Shown: positions 9,867 to 19,393, numbered from the stretch's first letter. The stretch is DNA of 64,000 nt from CAVUDO01 sp963740255 (GCA_963740255.1 CAVUDO010000002.1:2108001-2172000); one strand, 5' to 3'. The notes: a model not told the origin generated them from the sequence alone. Numbers and translations are program-made.

Positions 9867-9996
9867 TCCGCCGGGGGGTATCGTCCGTGGCCGGCCAGGG
9901 TCTCTCCTGTAGCCACAGTGTCGGCCGCGATCGAACGGTCGGCGCCCCTCCTGCCGTTACGCGCCGGTCCCCAGCCGGAGAAGTGCGAGGAATGCA

Positions 9997-12435
9997 GTGC
10001 GTCGGAACTCCGTCTTAACCCGCCTGGTCGCCGCCACCGTGGTGGCCGCCAGTGGTGTGCTGGTCGCGATCACCACGACCACGACGCCCGCCGCGGCCGT
10101 ACCCCCGACGACGCCGCTGCTGACCGCGGACGCCCAGTCGTCCTGGCAGACCAACGGTGTCGTCTGGGCGATGGAGGAGGTCGACGGGGTCCTCTACGTC
10201 GGCGGCAACTTCAGCTCGGTGCGGCCGCCCGGCTCTCCCCGCGGCACCGGCGAGGTGGCCCGCGACAACCTCGCCGCCTTCGACGCGGCGACCGGCGCGC
10301 TCTTACCGTTCTCGCACACGTTCACCGCACCGACGTTCACCTACACCTCGACCCAGACACCCGACCACAGCTGCAACGTGAACTACACCGCACGCACCTT
10401 CACCTGCGACACGGTGTACCGGATCGAACGGTCGCCCGACGGCTCCAAGATCTACGTCGGCGGCGACTTCGTCTGGATCGACGGCCTCGACCGCCGCAAG
10501 ATGGGCGCCTTCAACACGGCCAACGCCAAGACCGCCAACAACACCCTGAACACGGGCTTCAAGAACTTCGGCACCAACGGCCGGGTGCGCGCCATGGCCG
10601 TCACCGCCAGCACCGTCTACGTGGGCGGGGAGTTCACCGGCACCGGCAACCCGCTCGTCACCCGCACCAGGCTGGCGGCGTTCAACGCGGCCACGGGTGC
10701 GCTGCTGCCCTGGGCGCCCACCGCCACCTCCACCGGCGCACCGCCGAACTCGGGCAGCAAGAGCTTCACGTTCACGCCCGTCCTGGTGATGGAGATGTCC
10801 CCGGACGACAGCCGGGTGGTCATCGGCGGCAACTTCTTCCAGCTCAACGGCACGTCCATCCACGGCCTGGCCGCGGTGGACGCGGCCACCGGCGTGCGGA
10901 CGCCCTGGGCCGGCCACTACGTCGTGCCGCCGCAGAGCTTCGTCAACGACCTGACCACCGACGCCGACACGGTGTACGCCGCGGCCGACGGCTACGGCAC
11001 GTTCGACGGCCGGTACGCGACCAACCCCAACACCGGCGCGATGAAGTGGGTCGACTGGTGCCGCGGGGCCACCTCGGGGCTGGCCGTGATGGGCGACATC
11101 CTCTACAGCGGCTCGCACGCCCACACCTGCCAGCACCCGGACGGCACCATTCCCGGCGGCTTCCCCGAGCAGACCCCGTTCCGCTACTACCGGCTGCTCG
11201 CCGAGACCACCCAGAACGGCACGCCCGAACTGCAGTACTGGTTCCCGTCCACCAACGGCGGCGACCCGGCCGTCCCGGCCAACCAGTCGATCAGCAAGCA
11301 GGGCGTCCGGTCGATGCTCACCGTCGGCAACACGGTCTGGATCGGCGGGCAGTTCACGCTGGTCAACGACCTGCCGCAGGAGGGCCTGACCCGGTTCACC
11401 CGGTCGGCGCCGTCGTTCCAGCCGATCCGACCGGAACGGCCGTGGGTGGCCAGCACGTCGCCCGGCGCGGTGCACGTGAGCTGGCGCGGGTCACTCGACC
11501 TCGACGACGAGGTGCTGACCTACGAGCTGTTCCGCGGCTTCACGCTCATCCACACCACCGCGCCGCGCAGCTCCAAGCCCTGGCAGACCCAGGCGTTCTC
11601 CTACACCGACACCGGCCTGACGCCCGGCACGCCGGTCACCTACCAGGTGCGCGCCAAGGACTCCCGCGGCACGTACAGCACCAAGTCGTTCACCGCGACG
11701 ATCACCCCGGGCAGCACCACCCAGGCGTATCCCGAGACGGTGCTGGCCGACTCGCCGAGCGACTACTGGCGGATGGACAACACGGCCGGCCCGACGCTGA
11801 CCAGCCTGGCCGGACCAGTCGCCACGGCCAGCGCCACCGGCCCGACCGTGGCGTACAACCAGCCGGGCGGCATCCCCAGCCAGCCGTCCAACACCTCGAT
11901 CTCCCTCGACGGCACGGTGAAGAGCCGGATCGTCGGCAAGGAGGTCACCAAGGTGCCGGACCTGTTCAGCGTCGAGCTGTCCTTCAAGGCGCCGCTGTTC
12001 AGCCAGGGCAAGCTGATCGGGTTCGGCAACCGGAACTCCAACGACGGGAGCGGCAACCCGGTCAACTCCACCACGGCGGGCTACGACCGGCACCTCTACC
12101 TCGACACGCTGGGACGCCTGAACTTCGGAATCGACAACGGGACGAAGAACGTCATCACGACGCCGGCCGCGATGACCAACAACGCCTGGCACCACGTCGT
12201 GGCCACCTTCGGCCCGGCGGGCATGGCGCTCTACGTGGACGGCGCGCTGGTCGGCACCAGGCCGACGGTGACCACCGGGGTCCAGTACGAGGGGGTCTGG
12301 CGGATCGGCGGCGACCGGCTCACCAGCTGGCCGGGCTCCTCGGGCACGGAGTACCGGGGCAACCTCGACGACATCTCGGTGTACCCACGCCAGCTGTCGG
12401 CGGCGGACGCCCTGCGCCACTACCAGGCGCGGTAG
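9997..12435 (+). CDS. Secreted beta-propeller protein with FN3 and LamG domains
   Basis: An 812-residue exported protein. A signal peptide (RRNSVLTRLVAATVVAASGV then ALA-type region ending AAAVP) is followed by a repeat domain to about residue 475. Each blade has V-x-x-LYVGG-x-F followed by a short segment ending in AFDAATGALLPF or similar, typical of delta-60/PQQ-like propellers of bacterial surface proteins. A fibronectin-III-like domain (about 478-568) follows, then a concanavalin/LamG-type sandwich (about 585-812) with WHHVVATFGPAGMALYVDG. The GTG at 9997 has GAGGAA 4 nt upstream. A strong hairpin terminator follows. The adjacent gene encodes a paralogous propeller. Likely a carbohydrate- or surface-binding protein; no catalytic residues can be claimed. 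Confidence 0.85.
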   Translation: MRRNSVLTRLVAATVVAASGVLVAITTTTTPAAAVPPTTPLLTADAQSSWQTNGVVWAMEEVDGVLYVGGNFSSVRPPGSPRGTGEVARDNLAAFDAATGALLPFSHTFTAPTFTYTSTQTPDHSCNVNYTARTFTCDTVYRIERSPDGSKIYVGGDFVWIDGLDRRKMGAFNTANAKTANNTLNTGFKNFGTNGRVRAMAVTASTVYVGGEFTGTGNPLVTRTRLAAFNAATGALLPWAPTATSTGAPPNSGSKSFTFTPVLVMEMSPDDSRVVIGGNFFQLNGTSIHGLAAVDAATGVRTPWAGHYVVPPQSFVNDLTTDADTVYAAADGYGTFDGRYATNPNTGAMKWVDWCRGATSGLAVMGDILYSGSHAHTCQHPDGTIPGGFPEQTPFRYYRLLAETTQNGTPELQYWFPSTNGGDPAVPANQSISKQGVRSMLTVGNTVWIGGQFTLVNDLPQEGLTRFTRSAPSFQPIRPERPWVASTSPGAVHVSWRGSLDLDDEVLTYELFRGFTLIHTTAPRSSKPWQTQAFSYTDTGLTPGTPVTYQVRAKDSRGTYSTKSFTATITPGSTTQAYPETVLADSPSDYWRMDNTAGPTLTSLAGPVATASATGPTVAYNQPGGIPSQPSNTSISLDGTVKSRIVGKEVTKVPDLFSVELSFKAPLFSQGKLIGFGNRNSNDGSGNPVNSTTAGYDRHLYLDTLGRLNFGIDNGTKNVITTPAAMTNNAWHHVVATFGPAGMALYVDGALVGTRPTVTTGVQYEGVWRIGGDRLTSWPGSSGTEYRGNLDDISVYPRQLSAADALRHYQAR

Positions 12436-12449
12436 TCCCGGTGCGGTAG

Positions 12450-12493
12450 CGACGGAGGGCCGGCCTGGTCGTCCAGGTCCGGCCACTCCGTCG
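12450..12493 (+). terminator. Hairpin terminator after the first beta-propeller gene
   Basis: Arms cgacggagggccggcctgg and ccaggtccggccactccgtc(g) pair over about 19 bp with two single-base bulges around a tcgt loop, starting 15 bp after the stop codon. No T-tract. Confidence 0.7.
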
Positions 12494-12544
12494 TCGCGAC
12501 GCCTGATCCGACCGGGGGCAGATGCTGACGGCCGGAGCTGACCT

Positions 12545-12589
12545 GGCTGGAGCTGGCAGGGCTGGAGCTGGCAGCGCTGGAGCTGGCAG
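12545..12589. repeat. Three 15-bp tandem repeats in an intergenic region
   Basis: The unit ggctggagctggcag occurs at 12545-12559, 12560-12574 and 12575-12589 (one base change in the third). It lies in the 338-bp gap between the two beta-propeller genes and has no coding role that I can see. Confidence 0.85.
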
Positions 12590-12648
12590 CGCCACGGCCG
12601 GTCGGCCAGCCGTTCGGACGGTCTTCGTCAACCGGTCGTCCCAGCCCA

Positions 12649-12672
12649 GGTCAGACCACCTGACCACATAAT
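12649..12672 (+). promoter_or_regulatory. Inverted repeat and -10-like element before the second beta-propeller gene
   Basis: A perfect inverted repeat GGTCAG-N5-CTGACC (12649-12665) is followed directly by CATAAT (12667-12672), a -10-like hexamer about 100 bp upstream of the ATG at 12774. This has the geometry of an operator overlapping a promoter. No convincing -35 is visible. Confidence 0.35.
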
Positions 12673-12773
12673 GGGCCGCGGGTACTGCGGCGGAGGTTAC
12701 GCGCTCTGTTGAACGACGAAACTTCCCGCGTCCGGGGTCGCGGGGAGCCACCACACGTGTTGGGGAGTGAACG

Positions 12774-14462
12774 ATGTCGGTGTCGGCGCCTTCGCCGCGG
12801 CGGTCCCGCCACGCCCGATTAGGCAGCCTCGTGGCGGCCGCGACGGTGGGGCTGGTCGTGGCCGTGTCGCCGGCGTCGGCGGCCCCGGGCGACCCGGTCT
12901 ACCGCGAGCAGGCGAACGACACCTGGCGGGTCAACGGCGGCATCGTCTACGCGATGGTGCGGGTCGGTTCCCACCTCGTCATCGCGGGCTCCTTCACCAG
13001 CCTGACCTCACCGGCCGGGGCCACCGTCGCGCGGTCCCGGATCGCGATGGTCAACCCCGACACCGGCGCCCCGACCAGCTGGAACCCCGGAGCCAACAAC
13101 ACGGTCCGGGCTCTTGCCAGCGACGGCAACCGGGTCTGGGCCGGCGGCCTGTTCACCAGCATCGGCGGCGTCAACCGCAACCGGCTCGCCTCGCTGGTGG
13201 CCTCCACCGGCGCCGTCGACGGCGCGTTCGGGGCGAACGTGTCCGGCGAGGTGCGCGCGCTGGTGCTGCACAACAGCAAGCTCTACGCCGGCGGCTTCTT
13301 CACCGCGGTCAACGGGCAGCAACGCCTCCGGGCGGCAGCGGTGTCGCCCGCCACGGGTGTGCTGGACGCCGCCTGGCGGCCGGCCGTCGACAACGTCGTG
13401 AACGCGCTCGCGCCCGTGGCCGGCACCGACACGATCGCGGTGGGCGGCCAGTTCTTCGCGGTGGGGGGCCAGCCCCGCCAGTACCTCGGCTCCGTCGACG
13501 CGACGAGCGGCGCGGTGACCGGCTGGGCGCCGCCGCCGGACTGCCTCGACAATTCCAACCCCTGCTGGGTGAAGGCACTCGTCGCGACCTCCACGCTGGT
13601 CTACGCGGCGGTGGCCGGGCCGGGTGGCCGGGTGTCCGCGTTCGACGTCGGCAGCGGTGTGCGCCGGTGGAGCCAGTGGGGCGACGGCGACGTCCAGTCG
13701 CTCGCGCTGGTGGGCGGCACGATCTACGGCGGCGGACACTACGACCCGAACTTCGGCCGGATCGGCAACACCAACCAGATCCGGCGCCAGATCGCCGCCA
13801 TGGACGCGGTCACCGGGGCGTTGCAGCCCTTCGACCCGGCAGTCGTGGGATCCAGCGGCATCTGGACGATGATCGCCGACGACGACGCGCTGCGGATCGG
13901 CGGCGTCTTCCAGTCGGTCAACGGCGACACGACCGTTCGCGGCTTCGCGGTCTTCCCGGCCCTGCCGCCGCCGGTACAGCTCGTCGCCGCGGGTGCCACC
14001 TGGGCCTACCAGGACAGCGGCGCCGACCTGGGCACCGCCTGGCGGGAACCTGGCTTCGACGCCGGCACGTGGGCCACCGGCCCCGCCCAGCTCGGCTACG
14101 GCGACGGCGACGAGGCCACCGCCGTTGCACCCAACCGGCTGACCTACTACTTCCGCGACACGTTCACGGTGCCCGCCGGGGTGAACCCGACGTCGCTGCT
14201 GTTGGAGGCCGTGCGCGACGACGGCATCGTGGTCTACCTCAACGGCGTCGAGGTGTGGCGGAACAACATGCCGGCCGGCACGATCACCGCCGCCACTCCG
14301 GCGACCGCGGCGATCTCCGGCAGCGGGGAGACGGCCTGGCTGAGTGTGACGATCCCCGCCTCGGCCCTCCAGCCCGGCGCGAACGTCCTCGCGGTCGAGG
14401 TGCACAACAACGTCGCCTCGTCCTCGGACGCCAGCTTCGACCTCCGCCTCTCCACCGCCTGA
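12774..14462 (+). CDS. Secreted beta-propeller protein, paralogue of the upstream gene
   Basis: A 562-residue exported protein with a cleavable signal peptide (LVAAATVGLVVAVSPASA, then APGDP). Residues about 40-400 repeat the same blade pattern as the upstream protein: VIAGSFTSL, RIAMVNPDTGAPTSWNPG, VWAGGLFTSIGG, LYAGGFFTAVNG. From about residue 405 the sequence switches to a jelly-roll-like C-terminal domain (WAYQDSGADLGTAWREPGFD to VEVHNNVASSSDASFDLRL) of the type attached to secreted enzymes and surface proteins. The ATG at 12774 is preceded by GGGGAG. It differs from its neighbour by lacking the FN3 and LamG modules. Probably cell-surface or extracellular; partner unknown. Confidence 0.85.
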   Translation: MSVSAPSPRRSRHARLGSLVAAATVGLVVAVSPASAAPGDPVYREQANDTWRVNGGIVYAMVRVGSHLVIAGSFTSLTSPAGATVARSRIAMVNPDTGAPTSWNPGANNTVRALASDGNRVWAGGLFTSIGGVNRNRLASLVASTGAVDGAFGANVSGEVRALVLHNSKLYAGGFFTAVNGQQRLRAAAVSPATGVLDAAWRPAVDNVVNALAPVAGTDTIAVGGQFFAVGGQPRQYLGSVDATSGAVTGWAPPPDCLDNSNPCWVKALVATSTLVYAAVAGPGGRVSAFDVGSGVRRWSQWGDGDVQSLALVGGTIYGGGHYDPNFGRIGNTNQIRRQIAAMDAVTGALQPFDPAVVGSSGIWTMIADDDALRIGGVFQSVNGDTTVRGFAVFPALPPPVQLVAAGATWAYQDSGADLGTAWREPGFDAGTWATGPAQLGYGDGDEATAVAPNRLTYYFRDTFTVPAGVNPTSLLLEAVRDDGIVVYLNGVEVWRNNMPAGTITAATPATAAISGSGETAWLSVTIPASALQPGANVLAVEVHNNVASSSDASFDLRLSTA

Positions 14463-14508
14463 CCAGAGCCCGGTCTGGGCGCCTGGCGGGGCCAGGTACG
14501 GTCCAGCC

Positions 14509-15849
14509 GTGACGCGGTTAGCGGTACGGCTCGTGGTGGCGGCCGTGACGGTGACGTTGGCCGTTCCCCTCGGAGCCGCCACCGTGACGTCGCCGGCATC
14601 GGCACGCGGCCGGGCCGGTGCGGCGCCGACGGCGCACGTGGCGCCGGCAGACGGCCTGGCCCGGCCACGCGCCGAAGCGGCCGGGGACGTCGTCCCGTGT
14701 CCGATCGCGAAGGCGCCACCGCTGCCCAACGCGACGCCCGCACCACCCCGGCCGGCCCTGCCCCCGCCACCGACACCCGACCCGGCCGCCGTCCCGGTCG
14801 GCGGCGAGCGGCTGGGGACCCCGGGCCTCGTGCTTCCCGAGTCGTCGCCGGCGCTGCCACCCACGCTCACCGCGCACGCCTGGGTACTGGCCGACGCCGG
14901 CTCCGGCGAGGTACTGGCTGCCTGCGCGCCGCACGCCCTGCACGCCCCGGCCAGCACCCAGAAGCTGCTCACCGCACTCGCGGTGCTGCCGAAGGTCGAC
15001 CCGAAGCAGGTGGTCACGGTCACGCCGGCCGACCTGGACTACGAGCCGGGCAGCTCGGCGGTGGGGCTGGTCAAGGGCGGCCGGTACACGGTCGCGACGC
15101 TGCTGCTCGGGCTGCTGCTCGTCTCGGGCAACGACGCCGCCAACGTCCTCGCCCGGGTTGCCGGGGGCCCGAAGGGGCTGGCCGGGACGGTGTCCGAGAT
15201 GAATGCCGTCGCGGCGCGGGTCGGCGCGCTGGACACCCACGCGGTCACCCCGTCCGGTCTGGACGCACCAGGCCAGTGGACGAGCGCGTACGACCTCGCG
15301 CTGATCGCCCGGGCGGCGTTCCTCCGGCCCGACTTCCGCCGGTACGCGGCCACCCCACGCACCCAGGTACCCGCGCAGAAGCCGACGTACGCGGCGTTCC
15401 AGATCCAGAACGACAACCAGCTGCTCGCGACGTACCCCGGTGCGCTGGGCGGCAAGACCGGCTTCACCGACCTCGCCCGCCATACCTTCGTGGGAGCGGC
15501 CGAACGCGGGGCGCGACGGCTGGTCGTCACCCTGCTGCAGGGCGAACGCCGGCCGACGCGACTCTGGCAACAGGCCGCCGCGCTTCTCGACTGGGGCTTC
15601 GCGCTGCCGGTGGGCACTCCGGAAGTGGGTCGGCTGGTCGCGCCCGGCGATTCCGCGGGTCCCGAACCCACGTCGTCGGCGTCGACGCCCGACGCCGCCC
15701 CCGACGGCCGCCCGAGCATCCGCCCCGTGGCCGTCCTGATGGCGGTCGGCGGCGCGGCGGGCGTCGTGCTGCTGGGCGGCGGGGCGGCGTGGCTCAGCGG
15801 GCGGCGCGCGCGGCGGCGCGCCGCTCGGACCGGCTCGGCCGGTCGCTGA
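14509..15849 (+). CDS. D-alanyl-D-alanine carboxypeptidase (PBP5/DacA-like)
   Basis: Trims the terminal D-Ala of peptidoglycan stem peptides outside the membrane. All three active-site motifs of the S11 family are present: S149-x-x-K152 (ASTQKLL), S206-G-N208 (LVSGNDAANVLA) and K316-T-G318 (GGKTGFTD). An N-terminal signal sequence precedes a Pro-rich linker of about 60 residues, and the C-terminus has one transmembrane helix (AVLMAVGGAAGVVLLGGGAAW) with an Arg-rich cytoplasmic end. The GTG at 14509 was taken as the start. Its 3' end overlaps the convergent YihY gene by 56 bp. Confidence 0.9.
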   Translation: MTRLAVRLVVAAVTVTLAVPLGAATVTSPASARGRAGAAPTAHVAPADGLARPRAEAAGDVVPCPIAKAPPLPNATPAPPRPALPPPPTPDPAAVPVGGERLGTPGLVLPESSPALPPTLTAHAWVLADAGSGEVLAACAPHALHAPASTQKLLTALAVLPKVDPKQVVTVTPADLDYEPGSSAVGLVKGGRYTVATLLLGLLLVSGNDAANVLARVAGGPKGLAGTVSEMNAVAARVGALDTHAVTPSGLDAPGQWTSAYDLALIARAAFLRPDFRRYAATPRTQVPAQKPTYAAFQIQNDNQLLATYPGALGGKTGFTDLARHTFVGAAERGARRLVVTLLQGERRPTRLWQQAAALLDWGFALPVGTPEVGRLVAPGDSAGPEPTSSASTPDAAPDGRPSIRPVAVLMAVGGAAGVVLLGGGAAWLSGRRARRRAARTGSAGR

Positions 15850-17077
15850 CCTCTTCGTCCGTGGACGTGGCGGTGAGCGCCGCGCAGAACAGCAGAGCCT
15901 GGTTGAACAGGTAGAGGAACACCAGCAGACCCACCGAGCCGGCCACCACGGCGTACGCGGGGTTCGCGGCGGTGTTCTCGAAGTAGAACCTGCCGACGGT
16001 CTTGAGCAACTCCACCGCGACCGCGCCGAGCACCGCGGGCCTGAGCACCCGCCGCAGCGGCATCTTCAGCCGGGGCAGTCCCATCAGGAACGCGACGAAC
16101 GCGACGACGTTCACCACCAACCCGGCGGTGAAACCCAGTGCACCCAGCCCGAACTCGCCGACAGCGTTCTGCTCCCAGCCGAACAGGTCGAGCAGCCAGC
16201 GCGCTCCGGCGGAGACGAGCACCGTCACGCCCACCGAGACCAGCAACAGGAACCCCAGCGCCACCAGCGAGCCCGCATCCAGGAGCTTGCGCACCACGAC
16301 GTTGCCGGGAGTCTCGTCGCGGCGCCAGACCGCACGGATCGAGCTGCGGACGGCGTCCACCCAGCCCAGACCGGCGAGGAACAGGCCGACCAGACCGAGG
16401 GTCAGCGCCGTGCTCGCCGAACCGCGCACCGAGTCGATCGGGACGCCCGGCAGGTTCTGGTCCAGGAACCGGGTGACCTGCGCGGTGAGCGCGGCGTCGT
16501 CGTCGAGCAGGAACCCGAGGACGGAGAACGCGAGCAGCAGCAGCGGGAACACGGCGAGGAACGCGAAGTAGGTGATCGCTGCGGCCAGCCGTCCGGCGCT
16601 GACCTCGTCGTAGCGGCCGTACGCCCGCACCAGGTGGTCGAGCCAGCGGTACCGGGCCCGCAGCCGGGCGAACGCCGCCCCGGCCCGGCCCGCGAAGCCG
16701 CCCTTTCCCTCGTCGGTGGCCGTTCCGGCACCCGGACGCGACCGCACCTGGCCGGACCGGACCGCCTGCTCGGACTTCGCCGCCGTCGCATGGGCCAGCG
16801 CCCCGGAGCCGACCGCCGCGGCGATCCGGTCGGCGGAGTCCTGCCAGTCCCGCGAACCCACGCCCCCGTTGTGCGCCGGCTCGGCGAAGGGCTGCGCCGC
16901 CGGCTCGTCGTCGGCCGGCTGGTCGTCGGCCGGCGCTGCGCCCGCCGGGCTGTCGTCCGCCTCGCCGGAGTTCGCCGTTCCGGATGCGGGGGCTCCGGCG
17001 GCAGCTCGGTCCGGGGTCGCCCGATGCACCGCGGCCTCCGACGGACGCTCCTCCTCAGCCACCCTGTGTCGCCCCAT
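15794..17077 (-). CDS. YihY/BrkB-family inner membrane protein
   Basis: A 427-residue protein. Residues 1-140 are a polar, Ala/Asp/Pro-rich and probably disordered cytoplasmic segment. Residues about 150-410 form the YihY/BrkB domain with six hydrophobic helices, including the family motif AAAITYFAFLAVFPLLLLAFS and the C-terminal FLYLFNQALLFCAAL. The ATG at 17077 is preceded by GGGGGAGAG. BrkB/YihY proteins are widespread and of unsettled function (once misnamed RNase BN). The gene is downstream of the 2H phosphoesterase on the same strand; its 3' end overlaps the opposing carboxypeptidase gene. Confidence 0.88.
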   Translation of the reverse strand: MGRHRVAEEERPSEAAVHRATPDRAAAGAPASGTANSGEADDSPAGAAPADDQPADDEPAAQPFAEPAHNGGVGSRDWQDSADRIAAAVGSGALAHATAAKSEQAVRSGQVRSRPGAGTATDEGKGGFAGRAGAAFARLRARYRWLDHLVRAYGRYDEVSAGRLAAAITYFAFLAVFPLLLLAFSVLGFLLDDDAALTAQVTRFLDQNLPGVPIDSVRGSASTALTLGLVGLFLAGLGWVDAVRSSIRAVWRRDETPGNVVVRKLLDAGSLVALGFLLLVSVGVTVLVSAGARWLLDLFGWEQNAVGEFGLGALGFTAGLVVNVVAFVAFLMGLPRLKMPLRRVLRPAVLGAVAVELLKTVGRFYFENTAANPAYAVVAGSVGLLVFLYLFNQALLFCAALTATSTDEEVSDRPSRSERRAAARAAR

Positions 17078-17234
17078 CTCTCCCCCTGCTCGTCCATCCC
17101 TGCTGCGGCGCCTCGCCGACACCTCCTCCGGAGGAAGGTACGAGATTCGTGCCCGTTTACGCCGGATTCGAACCTCGGCGTCCCCGGACCCCCGAGAAAG
17201 GTGCCCGCGAACGCCACTGTGAGGGCTCCGGCGA

Positions 17235-17756
17235 CTACTCGCCAGCCGGGAACGCGAACGCGCGCCACGGCCGCCAGCGCCCGTCCGCGCCGTGCTCGAA
17301 CAGCGTGAACCCTGGCACGGGAAACCGCGCCTCGAACCCGCCCAACCGGTCGTAGACCGCATCGAGTTGGCTGCCCGGCACGTCGTGCGCGACCGTGACG
17401 TGGGGGTGGTACGGGTAGTGCAGTTCGCGGTCGAGCGGGCCGGTGCGGATGTCGCGTTCGAGCTGCTCGCACTCGGCGATACCCCGGGCCACCACCACGA
17501 ACACCACCTCGGTCACCGGACGGAACGTGCCGGTGCCCCGCAGGTGCAGCGCGAACGGCCGGTGCCGGCTCGCGGTGACCCGGAGGTGCTTCTCGACCGA
17601 GTCCACGTCCTCGTCGTCCACCAGCGTCGGGCCCAGCAGGGTGACGTGCGGGGGGATGAAAGCCGCCATCGGATCGCCGGCGCCCCGCCGGTGCCGGTCG
17701 AGCTCCTCGCCCCACGGCTCGGGAATCTCGATCGCCACCCCGATCGTCCGGACCAT
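17235..17756 (-). CDS. 2'-5' RNA ligase-like 2H phosphoesterase
   Basis: A 173-residue cytoplasmic protein with the two H-x-T motifs that define the 2H phosphoesterase/LigT superfamily, HVTLLGP near residue 37 and HPHVTVAH near residue 120. The opening MVRTIGVAIEIPEPWGEEL is the usual N-terminal strand. The start is the ATG at 17756, which has GGGAGG 6 nt upstream; longer extensions to 17888 look like non-coding Arg/Asp-rich sequence. The substrate in actinobacteria is unknown. Candidates are cyclic phosphodiesters of nucleotides or RNA ends. Confidence 0.85.
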   Translation of the reverse strand: MVRTIGVAIEIPEPWGEELDRHRRGAGDPMAAFIPPHVTLLGPTLVDDEDVDSVEKHLRVTASRHRPFALHLRGTGTFRPVTEVVFVVVARGIAECEQLERDIRTGPLDRELHYPYHPHVTVAHDVPGSQLDAVYDRLGGFEARFPVPGFTLFEHGADGRWRPWRAFAFPAGE

Positions 17757-17983
17757 GGTCAGCCTCCCCACACCGGGACGCCGGCAGCGGACAACGTCGT
17801 CCGCGTCCGGGGAATCCCCGACGCGACCAGGGCCGGCGCCCGGGTCGTCGCCACGGTCGCGGGGTCGCGGTTCACCCATGTGACGCATTGTGGCAGCACG
17901 CCTGACGCGGCCCGCGCCGCGACGGCACCGCCGCGCCGGAGGCGCCCTATGCTGCGGGGAGCCATCCAGAGGGAGAGACCCGC

Positions 17984-18985
17984 GTGAAGTTGCTCGTCAC
18001 CGGCGGTGCCGGCTACATCGGCGGCGTCGTGACCAGCCAACTCGTCGCCGCCGGCCACGAGGTGACCGTGGTGGACGACCTCAGCACCGGTCATGCCGAC
18101 GTGGTGCCGGCCGGCGTGGAGTTCCACAAGCTGTCCGTGCACGACGTGGCCGGCGTGCTCACCCCGGCCGCGGGCTTCGACGGCGTCCTGCACTTCGCGG
18201 CGAAGATCGCGGCGGGCGAGTCGACCCAGCGCCCGGACCTGTACTGGCACACCAACGTCGAGGGCACGCTGGCGCTGCTGGCCGCGGTGCGGGCCGCGGC
18301 GGTGCCGCGCCTGATCTTCTCCTCGACCGGATCGCTCTACGGCACGCCCGGGCGGGCCGCCTCGATCGCCGACGCGCGGCTCACCGAGGACGCCCCGGCC
18401 CGGCCCGAGAACCCGTACGCGTCCAGCAAGCTGGCCGTCGACCTGATGATCACCGGTGAGTGCGGCGCTTTCGGGCTGGGGGCGGTGTCGCTGCGCTACT
18501 TCAACGCGGCCGGCGCGGTGCTTGCGGCCGACGGGCCGCCGCTGGGCGAACGGCACGACCCGGAGACCCACCTCATCCCGCTCGCCCTCGACGTCGCCGC
18601 CGGACGCCGACCGGCGCTGCGGCTGTTCGGGTCGGACTACCCCACGCCGGACGGCACCTGCATCCGCGACTACATCCACGTCGCCGACCTCGCGGCCGCC
18701 CACCTGCTCGCCCTGGCCGCCATCGAGCCCGGACGGCACGCGATCTACAACCTCGGCAACGGCAACGGCTACTCCAACCGCGAGGTGATCGAGACCGTGC
18801 GGGCGGTGACCGGCCACCCGCTGCCGGTCGAGGAGGTCCCGCGGCGACCCGGCGACGCGGTCATCGTCGTGGCCGCGGCCGACAAGGCACGGGCCGAACT
18901 CGGCTGGGTGCCGGCCAAGCCGGGCCTGCACGAGATCGTGGCCGACGCCTGGGCGTTCCACCGGGCGCACCACGGCGTGGTCTGA
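17984..18985 (+). CDS. galE: UDP-glucose 4-epimerase
   Basis: NAD-dependent interconversion of UDP-glucose and UDP-galactose, supplying galactose units for cell-envelope polymers. The 333-residue extended SDR has the N-terminal Rossmann motif TGGAGYIGG, the catalytic Ser region FSSTGSLYG, the YASSK (Y-x3-K) dyad, and the substrate loop RYFNAAGA and DGTCIRDYIHVADLAAAH. GTG start with GAGGGAGAG upstream. Probably monocistronic; a hairpin about 110 bp downstream could end its transcript. Confidence 0.92.
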   Translation: MKLLVTGGAGYIGGVVTSQLVAAGHEVTVVDDLSTGHADVVPAGVEFHKLSVHDVAGVLTPAAGFDGVLHFAAKIAAGESTQRPDLYWHTNVEGTLALLAAVRAAAVPRLIFSSTGSLYGTPGRAASIADARLTEDAPARPENPYASSKLAVDLMITGECGAFGLGAVSLRYFNAAGAVLAADGPPLGERHDPETHLIPLALDVAAGRRPALRLFGSDYPTPDGTCIRDYIHVADLAAAHLLALAAIEPGRHAIYNLGNGNGYSNREVIETVRAVTGHPLPVEEVPRRPGDAVIVVAAADKARAELGWVPAKPGLHEIVADAWAFHRAHHGVV

Positions 18986-19093
18986 GCCCGCCGTCGCCAT
19001 TCTCGGACCAGGGCCGGATTCCTCTTGCGCCGCACCGGATTCCCGCTGCGGGATGGCTCGGCGAGCCGAATTCCGGCCTGCTCCAACGGCTGA

Positions 19094-19119
19094 TTAAGCC
19101 CGCCTAAGGCGGGACTTAA
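19094..19119 (+). terminator. Hairpin in the galE-glycosidase gap
   Basis: Arms ttaagcccgcc (19094-19104) and ggcggg-a-cttaa (19108-19119) pair over 11 bp with a single bulged A around a taa loop, followed by gttctt. It can act as the galE terminator or as an operator. The rest of the 408-bp gap up to 19394 contains no ORF or riboswitch that I recognise. Confidence 0.5.
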
Positions 19120-19393
19120 GTTCTTCGTAAGCGCGACCAGCTACGGGCCCTTTCGCCCGTCTTGCGAGGTCAGGTGCCATAGCGTTGCGGTTTCGTGATC
19201 GCATGAACAGCGTTAACGTCTGTCTCCTGACCCACCGCTCCACTCCTTGACGGGCGGCCCGCGGTGGGGCTCGACGATTCGACGGAAAGGCGGATACCGC
19301 CCGTTCCTGTGGTGCCCTCGAGGTCGGGCGCCATCCGCTGGCCACATTCGGGTGCGGGTCCTTCGCCGCACCGAAAGTGAGGTTCCACACCGT

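Noticed and set aside
18986..19393. Possible c-di-AMP (ydaO-type) riboswitch upstream of the glycosidase gene
   Set aside because: The location is suggestive but the conserved core segments of that riboswitch are not present.
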